Source: Bacteroidota bacterium
GTDB lineage: Bacteria; Bacteroidota; Bacteroidia; Bacteroidales; UBA1715
DNA: 16,980 nucleotides
NCBI GenBank assembly: GCA_029266015.1
Contig: JAJUFK010000019.1
Location: 1 to 16,980, forward strand
Direction of reading: 5' to 3'
The first letter of the stretch is position 1. Each line of letters starts with the position of its first letter. The notes below the pieces were generated by a model. That model had not been told where the DNA came from. It did not search any database and was given only the letters and a program-made list of their open reading frames with translations. Both the position numbers and the translations under genes were made by a program. Shown one piece after another: positions 7,517 through 15,814 of this stretch.

Positions 7517-9442
7517 ATGGATTTTACATATACACTGGCAATTATTGGATTACCCTTTATTACATTTCTTATATTAGGTTTATTGCATAATAAATTAAGT
7601 CATAAACTTGCAGGAATCATAGGTAGTTCATCTTTAGGTATTTCATTTATCTTATCGTGCATTACTGCATATTTCTATTTTTTTAAATATGGTAAAATTG
7701 ATGGTGCATATCAAAAAATTGAAGCGTTTAACATTACGTGGTTGCAGCTAACCGATCAATTACATATTGACATGGGAATTTTGCTCGACCCAATTTCGGT
7801 AATGATGCTCATGGTGGTTACCACCGTATCGCTTATGGTACATATATACAGTACCGGTTATATGCATGGTGAAACAGGATTTAATAGATTTTTTGCATTT
7901 TTATCGTTGTTTTCATTTTCAATGTTAGGCTTAGTGGTAGCAACCAACTTGTTTCAAATGTATATATTTTGGGAACTTGTGGGTGTATCATCATTCTTGT
8001 TGATTGGTTACTATTACGAAAAACCATCGGCAGTAGCAGCATCTAAAAAAGCATTTATAACAACACGATTTGCCGATTTAGGTTTTTTAATTGGTATATT
8101 ATTATTGTCGTTTTACACCGGCACGTTCGACTTTTTTGAATTAACTAAAACCAACGGACATGAATTAGCTATGACTATGCCTGCCGGAACTTCATTTTTA
8201 GGGTTATCTATTGTAAGTTGGGCGTTGATTCTTATATTTATGGGTGGTGCAGGTAAATCTGCTATGTTCCCGCTTCATATTTGGTTACCCGATGCTATGG
8301 AAGGTCCTACGCCGGTATCGGCATTGATACATGCTGCAACTATGGTGGTAGCAGGTGTGTATTTAGTTGCCCGCTTATTCCCGGTATATGTATTAGAAGC
8401 CCCCGATGCTTTAACGGTAGTAATGTGGGTAGGTGCATTTTCTGCATTATTTGCTGCAATTATAGCCTGTACCCAATTCGATATTAAACGAGTACTTGCT
8501 TTTTCTACCATGTCACAAATTGGCTATATGATGTTGGCGCTTGGCGTTTCGCACTATGGCGATCACGAAGGCTTAGGATTTATGGCATCTATGTTTCATT
8601 TAACTACACATGCTATGTTTAAAGCATTGTTGTTCTTAGGAGCAGGGTCTATTATTCATGCCGTGCATAGCAATAGCATGCTCGATATGGGAGGACTCAA
8701 AAAATATATGCCTATTACGTTTATTACCTTTGGTATTGCATGGTTAGCTATATGTGGTTTCCCCGGACTTTCAGGATTTTTTAGTAAAGACGAAATTTTA
8801 GCGGCAGCATATCACCATAATAAAGTAGTATTTTATATTGCTGTGTTGGTGGCAGGTTTAACCGCATTTTATATGTCGCGTTTGTTTTTCAGTATCTTCT
8901 TCGGAAAAACTCAACACTATCATCATACGCCACATGAATCACCTGCAAGCATGACAATTCCTCTCATTATTTTAGCAATTTTTGCAACATTTGCCGGATA
9001 CATTCCATTCCACGATTTAATTACATCAGATGGCCGTCCGTTTGAAGCACATATAGATTGGGCAATTGCAATTCCTGTAACATTGCTTGCTTTTGGTGGT
9101 ATGGCATTGGCATTTGCATTCTATTTCAAACCAAGTACTATGCCCGATAAAATTGCAGCATCACTCAAAGGCGTGTATACTACGATTTATCGTAAATTTT
9201 ATATAGACGAAGTATATTTATTTGTAACACAAAAAATATTGTTCAATATAGTTTCGCAAAGCATAGCATGGTTCGACAGACATATCATAGATGCAACCAT
9301 GGACGGATTTGCAACGGTTACCAATTATGCCTCAGAATCGATTAAAGAATTGCAATCGGGACAAATTCAAAAATATGGATTTGTATTTATTTCGGGAGTA
9401 TTTGTGTTTGCATTTATTCTTATTTATGTATTTGTGTATTAA
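7517..9442 (+). CDS. nuoL: Complex I subunit L, antiporter-like proton-pumping subunit
   Basis: The most distal of the three antiporter-like subunits, with a long lateral helix along the membrane arm. It has 641 residues. Charged residues expected in the pumping path are visible: E153 in FWELVGVSSF, K247 in GGAGKSAMFPLHIWLPDAM, and the lysine of the GLSGFFSKDEIL stretch (around 8790). The block EGPTPVSALIHAATMV follows the HIWLPDAM motif as usual. The C-terminal part (about 570-641) ends in a final hydrophobic span and fits the lateral-helix extension plus last helix. NuoL therefore looks fully competent, in contrast to NuoM. Confidence 0.97.
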   Translation: MDFTYTLAIIGLPFITFLILGLLHNKLSHKLAGIIGSSSLGISFILSCITAYFYFFKYGKIDGAYQKIEAFNITWLQLTDQLHIDMGILLDPISVMMLMVVTTVSLMVHIYSTGYMHGETGFNRFFAFLSLFSFSMLGLVVATNLFQMYIFWELVGVSSFLLIGYYYEKPSAVAASKKAFITTRFADLGFLIGILLLSFYTGTFDFFELTKTNGHELAMTMPAGTSFLGLSIVSWALILIFMGGAGKSAMFPLHIWLPDAMEGPTPVSALIHAATMVVAGVYLVARLFPVYVLEAPDALTVVMWVGAFSALFAAIIACTQFDIKRVLAFSTMSQIGYMMLALGVSHYGDHEGLGFMASMFHLTTHAMFKALLFLGAGSIIHAVHSNSMLDMGGLKKYMPITFITFGIAWLAICGFPGLSGFFSKDEILAAAYHHNKVVFYIAVLVAGLTAFYMSRLFFSIFFGKTQHYHHTPHESPASMTIPLIILAIFATFAGYIPFHDLITSDGRPFEAHIDWAIAIPVTLLAFGGMALAFAFYFKPSTMPDKIAASLKGVYTTIYRKFYIDEVYLFVTQKILFNIVSQSIAWFDRHIIDATMDGFATVTNYASESIKELQSGQIQKYGFVFISGVFVFAFILIYVFVY

Positions 9443-9463
9443 TTAGAAATTAGATTTACAATT

Positions 9464-10966
9464 ATGGATATATTAAGTTTATTTGTTGTAGTACCAATTC
9501 TTACGATGATAGGAATCCTTTTTACTAAGGATTTGAAAGGTGCTCGCATGGTATCGGCTATTGGAATGGGTATTCAATTGCTCATGTCGTTTAATTTATT
9601 GTTTCAATATATTGCCGAACGCAAAGCAGGCAATACTGCAGAAATGGTATTTACCAAATCGTATGTGTGGTTTCAGAGTTTCAATATTCACTACGATATA
9701 GGTGTTGACGGTATTGCGGTAGCAATGATAATGCTTACATCGATAGTAGTATTTGCAGGTGTTTTTTCTTCGTGGATGACCAAAGAATTACCACGTGAAT
9801 TTTTTATTTCACTTATACTATTATCTTCGGGGGTATTTGGATTTTTTATTTCGCTCGACATGTTTACCATGTTCTTATTTTATGAACTTGCGGTAATTCC
9901 AATGTATTTGTTGATAGGTTTGTGGGGAAGCGGTAACAAAGAATATTCGGCAATGAAACTTACCCTTATGCTTATGGGTGGTTCTGCCTTACTGATTTTG
10001 GGATTGTTAGGCATATATTTTCACTCGGCACCCGATGGAGGACAATTAACATTTAATATTCTAGAAATATCAAAAATTACAATTCCTCACGATACACAAA
10101 TGTTCTTTTTCCCATTCCTTTTTGTTGGATTTGGAGTGTTAGGAGCGTTATTTCCGTTTCACACATGGTCGCCCGATGGTCATGCTTCGGCACCTACAGC
10201 AGTATCTATGCTCCATGCCGGTGTATTGATGAAATTGGGAGGATACGGATGTTTTAGAGTTGCAATGTTTTTATTACCCGATGCCGCACAAGAAATGGGT
10301 TGGCTGTTTTTGATTCTCACAACGGTAAGTGTAGTGTATGGAGCATTTGGTGCAATTTGGCAAAAAGATTTAAAATACATCAACGCATATTCTTCGGTAT
10401 CGCATTGTGGATTAGTGATATTCGCTTTACTTATGATGAACAAAACTTCAATGGACGGTGCAATACTTCAAATGATTTCGCATGGTTTGATGACAGCCTT
10501 ATTCTTTGCTTTAATAGGTATGATATACGGAAGAACTCATACCCGTAACATATTCGAAATGGGTGGATTAATGAAAGTAATTCCATTTATTTCGGTAGTA
10601 TATGTTATCGCAGGTTTAGCATCATTAGGTTTACCCGGATTAAGTGGATTCGTTGCAGAAATGACCATATTTGTTGGTTCGTTCCAACATGCAGATACGT
10701 TCCATAGAGTATGTACCATATTAGCAGCATCGGCTATAGTGATAACTGCAGTGTATATTTTACGCGTGGTTGGCATATTATTGTTCGGGCCGGTTAAAAA
10801 TCCCGAATTCAATCATTTAGAAGACGCTACATGGTTCGAAAAAGTTTCTATGATTACATTAGTTGTTTCAATTGTAATTATTGGATTTGCACCACTATGG
10901 TTATCAGAAATTATTCGCGATAGCTTAACACCTATTGTTGAACGATTGGCATTGGCAGGAAATTAA
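9464..10966 (+). CDS. nuoM: Complex I subunit M, antiporter-like subunit with an altered lysine position
   Basis: Middle antiporter-like proton-pumping subunit, 500 residues, with about 14 predicted spans. Present: E141 in LFYELAVIP (equivalent to E. coli E144), K257 in HAGVLMKLGGYG (equivalent to K265), and E399 in GFVAEMTIF (equivalent to E407). Aligning FGVLGALFPFHTWSPDGH (223-240) with the E. coli segment FAVKMPMVPLHGWLPDAH, from memory, puts L226 where the essential K234 sits. The WSPDGHASAPTA block is intact and the frame is open, so this is not a broken gene. Similar lysine-less NuoM forms may exist in other phyla; an alignment is needed. It lies 21 bases after nuoL and 30 before nuoN. 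Confidence 0.96.
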   Translation: MDILSLFVVVPILTMIGILFTKDLKGARMVSAIGMGIQLLMSFNLLFQYIAERKAGNTAEMVFTKSYVWFQSFNIHYDIGVDGIAVAMIMLTSIVVFAGVFSSWMTKELPREFFISLILLSSGVFGFFISLDMFTMFLFYELAVIPMYLLIGLWGSGNKEYSAMKLTLMLMGGSALLILGLLGIYFHSAPDGGQLTFNILEISKITIPHDTQMFFFPFLFVGFGVLGALFPFHTWSPDGHASAPTAVSMLHAGVLMKLGGYGCFRVAMFLLPDAAQEMGWLFLILTTVSVVYGAFGAIWQKDLKYINAYSSVSHCGLVIFALLMMNKTSMDGAILQMISHGLMTALFFALIGMIYGRTHTRNIFEMGGLMKVIPFISVVYVIAGLASLGLPGLSGFVAEMTIFVGSFQHADTFHRVCTILAASAIVITAVYILRVVGILLFGPVKNPEFNHLEDATWFEKVSMITLVVSIVIIGFAPLWLSEIIRDSLTPIVERLALAGN

Positions 10967-10996
10967 TACTATAAAACATTAAATACACTACGAGAT

Positions 10997-12421
10997 ATGA
11001 GTTTTGAATCACTTTTATTAATGCGTCATGAGTTAGTACTGTTGCTTGCAATAGTATTGCTGTTAATTGCAGAAATTGGCACCAATGATTCGCAAAAATC
11101 GATAATATCACCACTTGCAATTATTTTATTTGCTCTTCACACCATAGTTGGATTTTTACCATTGCAAGAAGGTAGTTTGTTCGGCGGTATGTTCAATACA
11201 ACAAACATAGTTGCTACTATGAAAAATATATTGAACCTCGGTGTTCTTATTATTTTACTTCAATCATGGAAATGGCTTAATGCTACTGAAAACCGAGTTA
11301 AGGTAAGTGAATTTTATATCGTATTATTCTCAACATTACTTGGTATGTTCTATATGATATCTGCCGGTGATTTTCTTATGTTTTACATAGGATTAGAAAT
11401 TGCGACTATACCATTAGCTGCATTGGCTGCATTCAATCGTCACGAAAATAAATCTGCTGAGGCGGGGATTAAATTATTATTATCTTCAGCTTTGTCATCG
11501 GGAATTTTACTTTATGGAATTTCTATGATATACGGAACTACCGGTTCTATTTATTTTGCCGAAATTTCACAATCTTTCAAAGGTTTTGAACCGATACAAG
11601 TAATGGCAATGATATTCTTCTTTTCGGGCATGGCATTTAAAATTTCATTGGTTCCATTCCATTTATGGACTGCCGATGTGTATGAAGGTGCACCGGTAAG
11701 TATTACATCATATTTATCTGTAATTTCAAAAGGCGCCGCAGCATTTGTGTTTATGATTATACTGTTTACCGTTTTCAAACTATTTACCCCGGTATGGCAA
11801 GATATGATGACGGCTATAGCAATTTTAACAATGACCATAGGTAATTTATTTGCATTGCGTCAGAATAATTTAAAACGATATTTGGCATTTTCATCAATTG
11901 CTCAAGCAGGGTTTATTCTGCTTGGAATAATATCAGGAACTGCTACCGGTATGGCTACCGTAGTATATTTTATATTAATATATATATTCTCAAATTTATC
12001 GGCTTTTGGTGTTGTGTCTATTATTTCGGCATATACCGGCAAAGACAGTATTTCTGATTTAAACGGCATGTACAAAACCAATCCAAAATTAAGTTTGGCT
12101 TTAACACTTGCTTTGTTTTCGCTTGCAGGTATTCCGCCTGTTGCCGGATTTTTTGGTAAATTCTTCTTATTTACCGCTGCTGCAGAAAAAGATTTTTATA
12201 TTCTCGTATTAATTGCATTACTCAATACTATCGTATCATTATACTATTATTTAATGCCGGTAAAAGCAATGTTTATTAACAAAAGCGAATCGCCTATTGC
12301 GTATTTCAAAACAGATAAAATTTCGCAATTAGGTTTGGCTATTAGTATTATAGGAATGGTTGTAATAGGATTTGCAAGTCCTGTTTACGAAAAAATTCTT
12401 AGTTTTTGTTTTGGAATTTAA
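10997..12421 (+). CDS. nuoN: Complex I subunit N, antiporter-like proton-pumping subunit
   Basis: Antiporter-like subunit closest to NuoK in the membrane arm, 474 residues, with about 13-14 predicted spans. Key charged residues are present: E134 in FYIGLEIATIPL, K215 in GMAFKISLVPFHLW (equivalent to E. coli K217) and K245 in SVISKGAAAF (equivalent to K247). The block TADVYEGAPVSITSYLS at 225-241 is typical of the family. It is the last recognised complex I gene; an unrecognised gene follows after 12 bases. Confidence 0.96.
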   Translation: MSFESLLLMRHELVLLLAIVLLLIAEIGTNDSQKSIISPLAIILFALHTIVGFLPLQEGSLFGGMFNTTNIVATMKNILNLGVLIILLQSWKWLNATENRVKVSEFYIVLFSTLLGMFYMISAGDFLMFYIGLEIATIPLAALAAFNRHENKSAEAGIKLLLSSALSSGILLYGISMIYGTTGSIYFAEISQSFKGFEPIQVMAMIFFFSGMAFKISLVPFHLWTADVYEGAPVSITSYLSVISKGAAAFVFMIILFTVFKLFTPVWQDMMTAIAILTMTIGNLFALRQNNLKRYLAFSSIAQAGFILLGIISGTATGMATVVYFILIYIFSNLSAFGVVSIISAYTGKDSISDLNGMYKTNPKLSLALTLALFSLAGIPPVAGFFGKFFLFTAAAEKDFYILVLIALLNTIVSLYYYLMPVKAMFINKSESPIAYFKTDKISQLGLAISIIGMVVIGFASPVYEKILSFCFGI

Positions 12422-12433
12422 ATTTGTACAATT

Positions 12434-12799
12434 ATGGCACTTACTAACGGAAAACATATAGTAAAAGAACTAAATGGTACCCCATGTACTATTATTGAAG
12501 AACAAGTTTCGCAATCACGTGCAAATTTTTTGAAATCATTGCTTACTTTTAACAAACTCGAAGTTATTGTTGTAGCAAACCCGGCAACAGAAGGGGCAGA
12601 AGAAACATACACCATTGGAGTAACCGATGTTATATTCAATCCTGTAATTGCTGTATATGCAAAAAAATTATATACGCAGCACGGACGAATAGTTACCCCT
12701 AATATATGGAATCAAATTCCTGAAAATCAACATGTACCATATTGGACTATTGGCAGACAATCAATAGAAATTTATTCTGAAGAATTACAAAAATCATAA
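12434..12799 (+). CDS. Unrecognised 121-residue soluble protein at the 3' end of the nuo operon
   Basis: I do not recognise this protein. It starts 12 bases after the nuoN stop on the same strand, with no terminator visible between them, so it is probably co-transcribed with nuo. There is no signal peptide, no transmembrane span and only one cysteine (C18), so it is likely cytoplasmic and does not bind Fe-S clusters by itself. The N-terminal half (NGKHIVKELNGTPCTIIEEQ, then SRANFLKSLLTFNKLEVIV) looks like an alpha/beta fold. The middle has YTIGVTDVIFNPVIAVY (59-75), and the C-terminal part is rich in aromatic and polar residues (TPNIWNQIP, VPYWTIGR). Codon use resembles its neighbours and the frame is clean, which supports a real gene. 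It could be an accessory or assembly factor of complex I, but that rests on position only. Confidence 0.8.
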   Translation: MALTNGKHIVKELNGTPCTIIEEQVSQSRANFLKSLLTFNKLEVIVVANPATEGAEETYTIGVTDVIFNPVIAVYAKKLYTQHGRIVTPNIWNQIPENQHVPYWTIGRQSIEIYSEELQKS

Positions 12800-12847
12800 T
12801 AAAACAGGGAATTAGTCATTATCTATAAGCCTTAGCTCCAAATTCTG

Positions 12848-12855
12848 TATATTTG
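12848..12855 (+). promoter_or_regulatory. Candidate -7 element for the MBL hydrolase and tsaB
   Basis: TATATTTG matches the Bacteroidota -7 consensus TAnnTTTG and lies 17 bases before the ATG at 12873. The upstream stretch 12825-12828 has no TTTG, so the -33 half is missing and the call is weaker than that for nuo. The 73-base gap after the preceding gene makes a separate promoter plausible. Confidence 0.45.
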
Positions 12856-12872
12856 CATAAAAAGATACATCT

Positions 12873-13511
12873 ATGCAAATACAAACATTTGTGTTTAATC
12901 ATTTTGGACAAAATACCTATCTTGTAATTGATGAGCAAACAAAGGAGTGTGCGGTAATTGACCCGGGTTGTTTTTTCGATGAAGAAAAACAAAAACTTAT
13001 TTCATATATCCAAACCAATACGTATAACCTAACTAAAATTGTTTTTACACATTGTCATCTCGACCATGCATTTGGAGCACGCAGTATTGTAAACGCATTT
13101 CCCAATATTGCAATTTATGCTCACAGAAACGAGTCTGTTTTTATAGATGATGCCATAAATCAAAGTTTACGATTTGGTATAACCATGGAACAACCACCTA
13201 AAATTACCAATTATGTAAGCGATGGTGATATTGTAGAAATTGGGACACTTAAGTTTTTTGCAATTCATGTACCCGGACACAGCCCCGGAAGTATTTGCTA
13301 TTACAATGCCGAGCACAAAGTAATTTTTTGTGGCGATGTATTATTTGCCGGCAGTATAGGACGAAGCGACTTGCCGGGTGGCAATCATGAACAACTAATT
13401 GACGGTATTACTAAAAAACTTATGATACTGCCCGACGATGTTATTGTGTATTCAGGACATGGGCCTACTACAAGCATTTTGGTAGAACGAAATACAAATC
13501 CTTATTTTTAA
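12873..13511 (+). CDS. Metallo-beta-lactamase-fold hydrolase, glyoxalase II-like
   Basis: Cytoplasmic metal-dependent hydrolase of the small (about 210-residue) glyoxalase II-like group common in bacteria; such enzymes cleave thioesters, but the substrate here cannot be told. All metal ligands are visible in the 212 residues: H60, H62, D64 and H65 in FTHCHLDHAFG, H136 in VPGHSPGSIC, D155 in FCGDVLFAGSIGRSDLPGG and H196 in YSGHGPTT. There is no signal peptide and no C-terminal GloB extension, so it is a short member rather than full-length GloB. tsaB starts seven bases after its stop, so the two form an operon. Confidence 0.93.
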   Translation: MQIQTFVFNHFGQNTYLVIDEQTKECAVIDPGCFFDEEKQKLISYIQTNTYNLTKIVFTHCHLDHAFGARSIVNAFPNIAIYAHRNESVFIDDAINQSLRFGITMEQPPKITNYVSDGDIVEIGTLKFFAIHVPGHSPGSICYYNAEHKVIFCGDVLFAGSIGRSDLPGGNHEQLIDGITKKLMILPDDVIVYSGHGPTTSILVERNTNPYF

Positions 13512-13518
13512 TACAACT

Positions 13519-14226
13519 ATGAGCAGTATCAGAATTTTGAGTATAGAAACATCTACCAGTATATGTTCAGTTGCATTGCATAGCAATGGTGTATGTGTTG
13601 ATTGTATTGAAATTAACGAACAAAACGCACATTCTTCGAAACTTACGGTGCTTATGGAACAGCTATTGGAGCAAAACAATGTGCGTATTGCCGATTGTGA
13701 TGCTATTGCAATAAGTGGCGGTCCCGGTTCGTATACAGGTTTGCGTATAGGCACTTCGGTTGCTAAAGGCTTATGTTATGCTGCAAATCTGCCATTGATA
13801 GCTGTAGACACCTTGCAAGCTCTTGCACTTGCGTGCAAAGGTACAATAGAATCAAAACAAAATATAGATAATAATACTATTTTCATGCCCATGATAGATG
13901 CTCGGCGTATGGAGGTATATACATCGCAATGGAATACAAACATGAAACAGATTTGTGATACATTTCCATTAATAGTTGATACAGAAACCATACATACATT
14001 TGATTCATCATATACCTATGTGTTGTGTGGCGATGGAAGTGCAAAATGTAAAGCCTTACTTAATGCTCCCCATATACATTTTGTAGAAAATTGTAATACC
14101 ACTGCCGAAACGGTTGGAACACTTGCCTATAAAAAATTTCAAAACAATCAATTTGAAGATGTTGCCTACTACGAACCATTTTATTTAAAAGAATTTGTAA
14201 CAACAACACCGAAAAATAAAATGTAA
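13519..14226 (+). CDS. tsaB: tRNA threonylcarbamoyladenosine biosynthesis protein TsaB
   Basis: Partner of TsaD and TsaE in making t6A at position 37 of tRNAs that read ANN codons. TsaB is a non-catalytic paralogue of TsaD. It has 235 residues with the ASKHA-type N-terminus ILSIETSTSICSVAL (6-20), the HSSKL segment (38-42) and the diagnostic SGGPGSYTGLRIGTSVAKGL at 66-85. The C-terminal half is less conserved, as usual, ending in YYEPFYLKEFV. It overlaps nothing, follows the hydrolase by seven bases, and ends six bases before the 3' end of the convergent patatin gene. Confidence 0.95.
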   Translation: MSSIRILSIETSTSICSVALHSNGVCVDCIEINEQNAHSSKLTVLMEQLLEQNNVRIADCDAIAISGGPGSYTGLRIGTSVAKGLCYAANLPLIAVDTLQALALACKGTIESKQNIDNNTIFMPMIDARRMEVYTSQWNTNMKQICDTFPLIVDTETIHTFDSSYTYVLCGDGSAKCKALLNAPHIHFVENCNTTAETVGTLAYKKFQNNQFEDVAYYEPFYLKEFVTTTPKNKM

Positions 14227-14232
14227 GCGGAC

Positions 14233-15000
14233 TTATTTTTCCTTGATTTTCTTAACTAACTCCAATCCCTTTTTGTAACCCAAGTCATATATTTCGTCGA
14301 ATTTGTCGAAATCGAATGTTTCATACTTACGAGCTTCGGGAGGGTCAATAAAATAATCGCATAGCGAAATTTTGTGTGATACATTACTGTAAATACCAAT
14401 ACGATACATTCTCTCAACCAACGAAACTAAATTAGGGAATTCTTGAACCTCTTCAATGTGATTTACATGAATCCCAATGATTTTATCGCATTTGCCTTGT
14501 AACACACGAGCGGGGAAATTATTAGTCAAACCACCATCAACATAGTAACAACCATTAATAAATTTTGGTTTGTATATGATTGGAATAGATGCTGATGCTA
14601 TAACAAAATCAAACAAAGGCCCTGATGATATAAGCTCATTTTTTCCTGAATTTAAATTAGTTACGGATATATACAAAGGATATGTGAGTGCATCAAAATT
14701 ATCGGAAGCAATATACTGTTCAAGAACATGGCGAAATGTGTCAAAACTTTTAAATCCGGAACGAACCCACAGCAACCATGAAAATGACAAAGTTTTAAGA
14801 TGTGTTTTAAGAATGTGAGCTATTTCTTGTGGTTTATATCCCGCGGCATAAAACACTCCATTGATAGCCCCCATACTTGTACCTGCAACAATAGATGGAA
14901 CTATACCGTATTCATCTAATGCATGCAATACGCCCAACTGAATAATTCCGCGAGCTCCTCCTCCACTAAGTGAAACACCATATGTAAGCTTATTTACCAT
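14233..15000 (-). CDS. Patatin-like phospholipase family protein
   Basis: Serine lipid acyl hydrolase of the patatin/RssA-type group with a Ser-Asp dyad. Numbered from the ATG at 15000 (255 residues), the oxyanion-hole glycine stretch SLSGGGARGI spans 11-20, the nucleophile elbow GTSMG spans 40-44 with Ser42, and the dyad Asp155 is in YYVDGGLTNNFP. There is no signal peptide, so it is probably cytoplasmic or peripheral to the membrane. A TTG three codons upstream (15007-15009) is a possible but less likely start. The C-terminus is rich in acidic, aromatic and lysine residues. It stands as a single gene, convergent with tsaB and divergent from the AlkD-like gene. The substrate is unknown. Confidence 0.92.
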   Translation of the reverse strand: MVNKLTYGVSLSGGGARGIIQLGVLHALDEYGIVPSIVAGTSMGAINGVFYAAGYKPQEIAHILKTHLKTLSFSWLLWVRSGFKSFDTFRHVLEQYIASDNFDALTYPLYISVTNLNSGKNELISSGPLFDFVIASASIPIIYKPKFINGCYYVDGGLTNNFPARVLQGKCDKIIGIHVNHIEEVQEFPNLVSLVERMYRIGIYSNVSHKISLCDYFIDPPEARKYETFDFDKFDEIYDLGYKKGLELVKKIKEK

Positions 15001-15126
15001 ATCAATCAAATTGTTTTATGAAACCTGTCAGTTTTTTTAACCAATTATACTATCATTAAAAAAATGATTTATAAAGCCAATGTAATATACAAAATTCTTT
15101 TATATTTTTATCAAAATTTTTTACAT

Positions 15127-15795
15127 ATGAATATACAAGAGGAATTTTCAAAAGCTATTCAATTTATTGCACATCATCAAGATGGTGAAATTGCAGAAAC
15201 TCTCAAATATAGAGGGTTAGAGTACAATATGATATATGGCGTTTCATCTAATATTCTGTATGGATTTGCAAAAACTATTGAAAAAAATCAAGAATTAGCC
15301 ATGTTATTATGGAACGAAGATTTTCGCGAAGCTAAATTACTTGCATTTATGGTTGCCAATCCCGAAACTATTAATAATCAACAATTAGAAACTATGGTTC
15401 AAGGGTGTATAAATCATGAAATGGTTGAAATAGGAGCTTTACATTTATTTTCTAAAATTCCAAATGCAATACAAAAATCATATGAATGGGCACAATCAGA
15501 AGAGGAATACGTCAAAATGACAGCATATATGATAATTTCACATCTTGCTATACGCTTAAAAAATGTAAAATTTTCTGATTTAGCTAAATTTTTGCCTTTG
15601 TATGAACGCGATTTTACTCATGGCAGTTATTTTGTAAGGAAAACTCTCGTAAATTCGTTCCAAGAAGTAGCTTTTAGAAAACCGGGTATTAAAGCTCCTA
15701 TTGTAAAAGCAACAAAAAAACTTTTAGAACAAAATATTGGGACAGAATTTGAGTTACAAGCAAAAGATATGTTACATGTTTTAAATTATTGTTAA
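15127..15795 (+). CDS. AlkD-like HEAT-repeat protein (DNA alkylation repair family)
   Basis: Probable member of the AlkC/AlkD superfamily, HEAT-repeat DNA glycosylases that remove alkylated bases without flipping them. It has 222 residues from the ATG at 15127; an upstream in-frame ATG (15064) adds a 21-residue extension rich in Lys, Tyr and Phe in the AT-rich leader and is less likely. The family-like segment LWNEDFREAKLLAFMVANPE lies at 61-80, and the repeats EWAQSEEEYVKMTAYMIISHLA (120-141) and YFVRKTLVNSFQEVAF (168-183) follow. Where B. cereus AlkD has the SWDxCD region with catalytic W109 and D113, this protein reads NHEMVE (96-101), so Asp may be replaced by E101 and Trp is lost. Activity is therefore uncertain. 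The BI-1 gene follows after 19 bases. Confidence 0.72.
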   Translation: MNIQEEFSKAIQFIAHHQDGEIAETLKYRGLEYNMIYGVSSNILYGFAKTIEKNQELAMLLWNEDFREAKLLAFMVANPETINNQQLETMVQGCINHEMVEIGALHLFSKIPNAIQKSYEWAQSEEEYVKMTAYMIISHLAIRLKNVKFSDLAKFLPLYERDFTHGSYFVRKTLVNSFQEVAFRKPGIKAPIVKATKKLLEQNIGTEFELQAKDMLHVLNYC

Positions 15796-15814
15796 TTATT
15801 AAAATTTTATAGAT

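Noticed and set aside
10997..12421. NuoL, NuoM and NuoN as an Mrp-type antiporter cluster
   Set aside because: NuoA, B, C, D, H, I, J and K are all present in order in the same operon, so this is complex I.
15001..15009. TTG start of the patatin gene
   Set aside because: An ATG three codons later lies directly before the conserved core; TTG would add only Met-Ile-Asp.
15064..15126. Upstream start of the AlkD-like gene adding 21 residues
   Set aside because: The extension (rich in Lys, Tyr, Phe) has no family match and sits in AT-rich leader DNA; the ATG at 15127 starts just before the first helical repeat.
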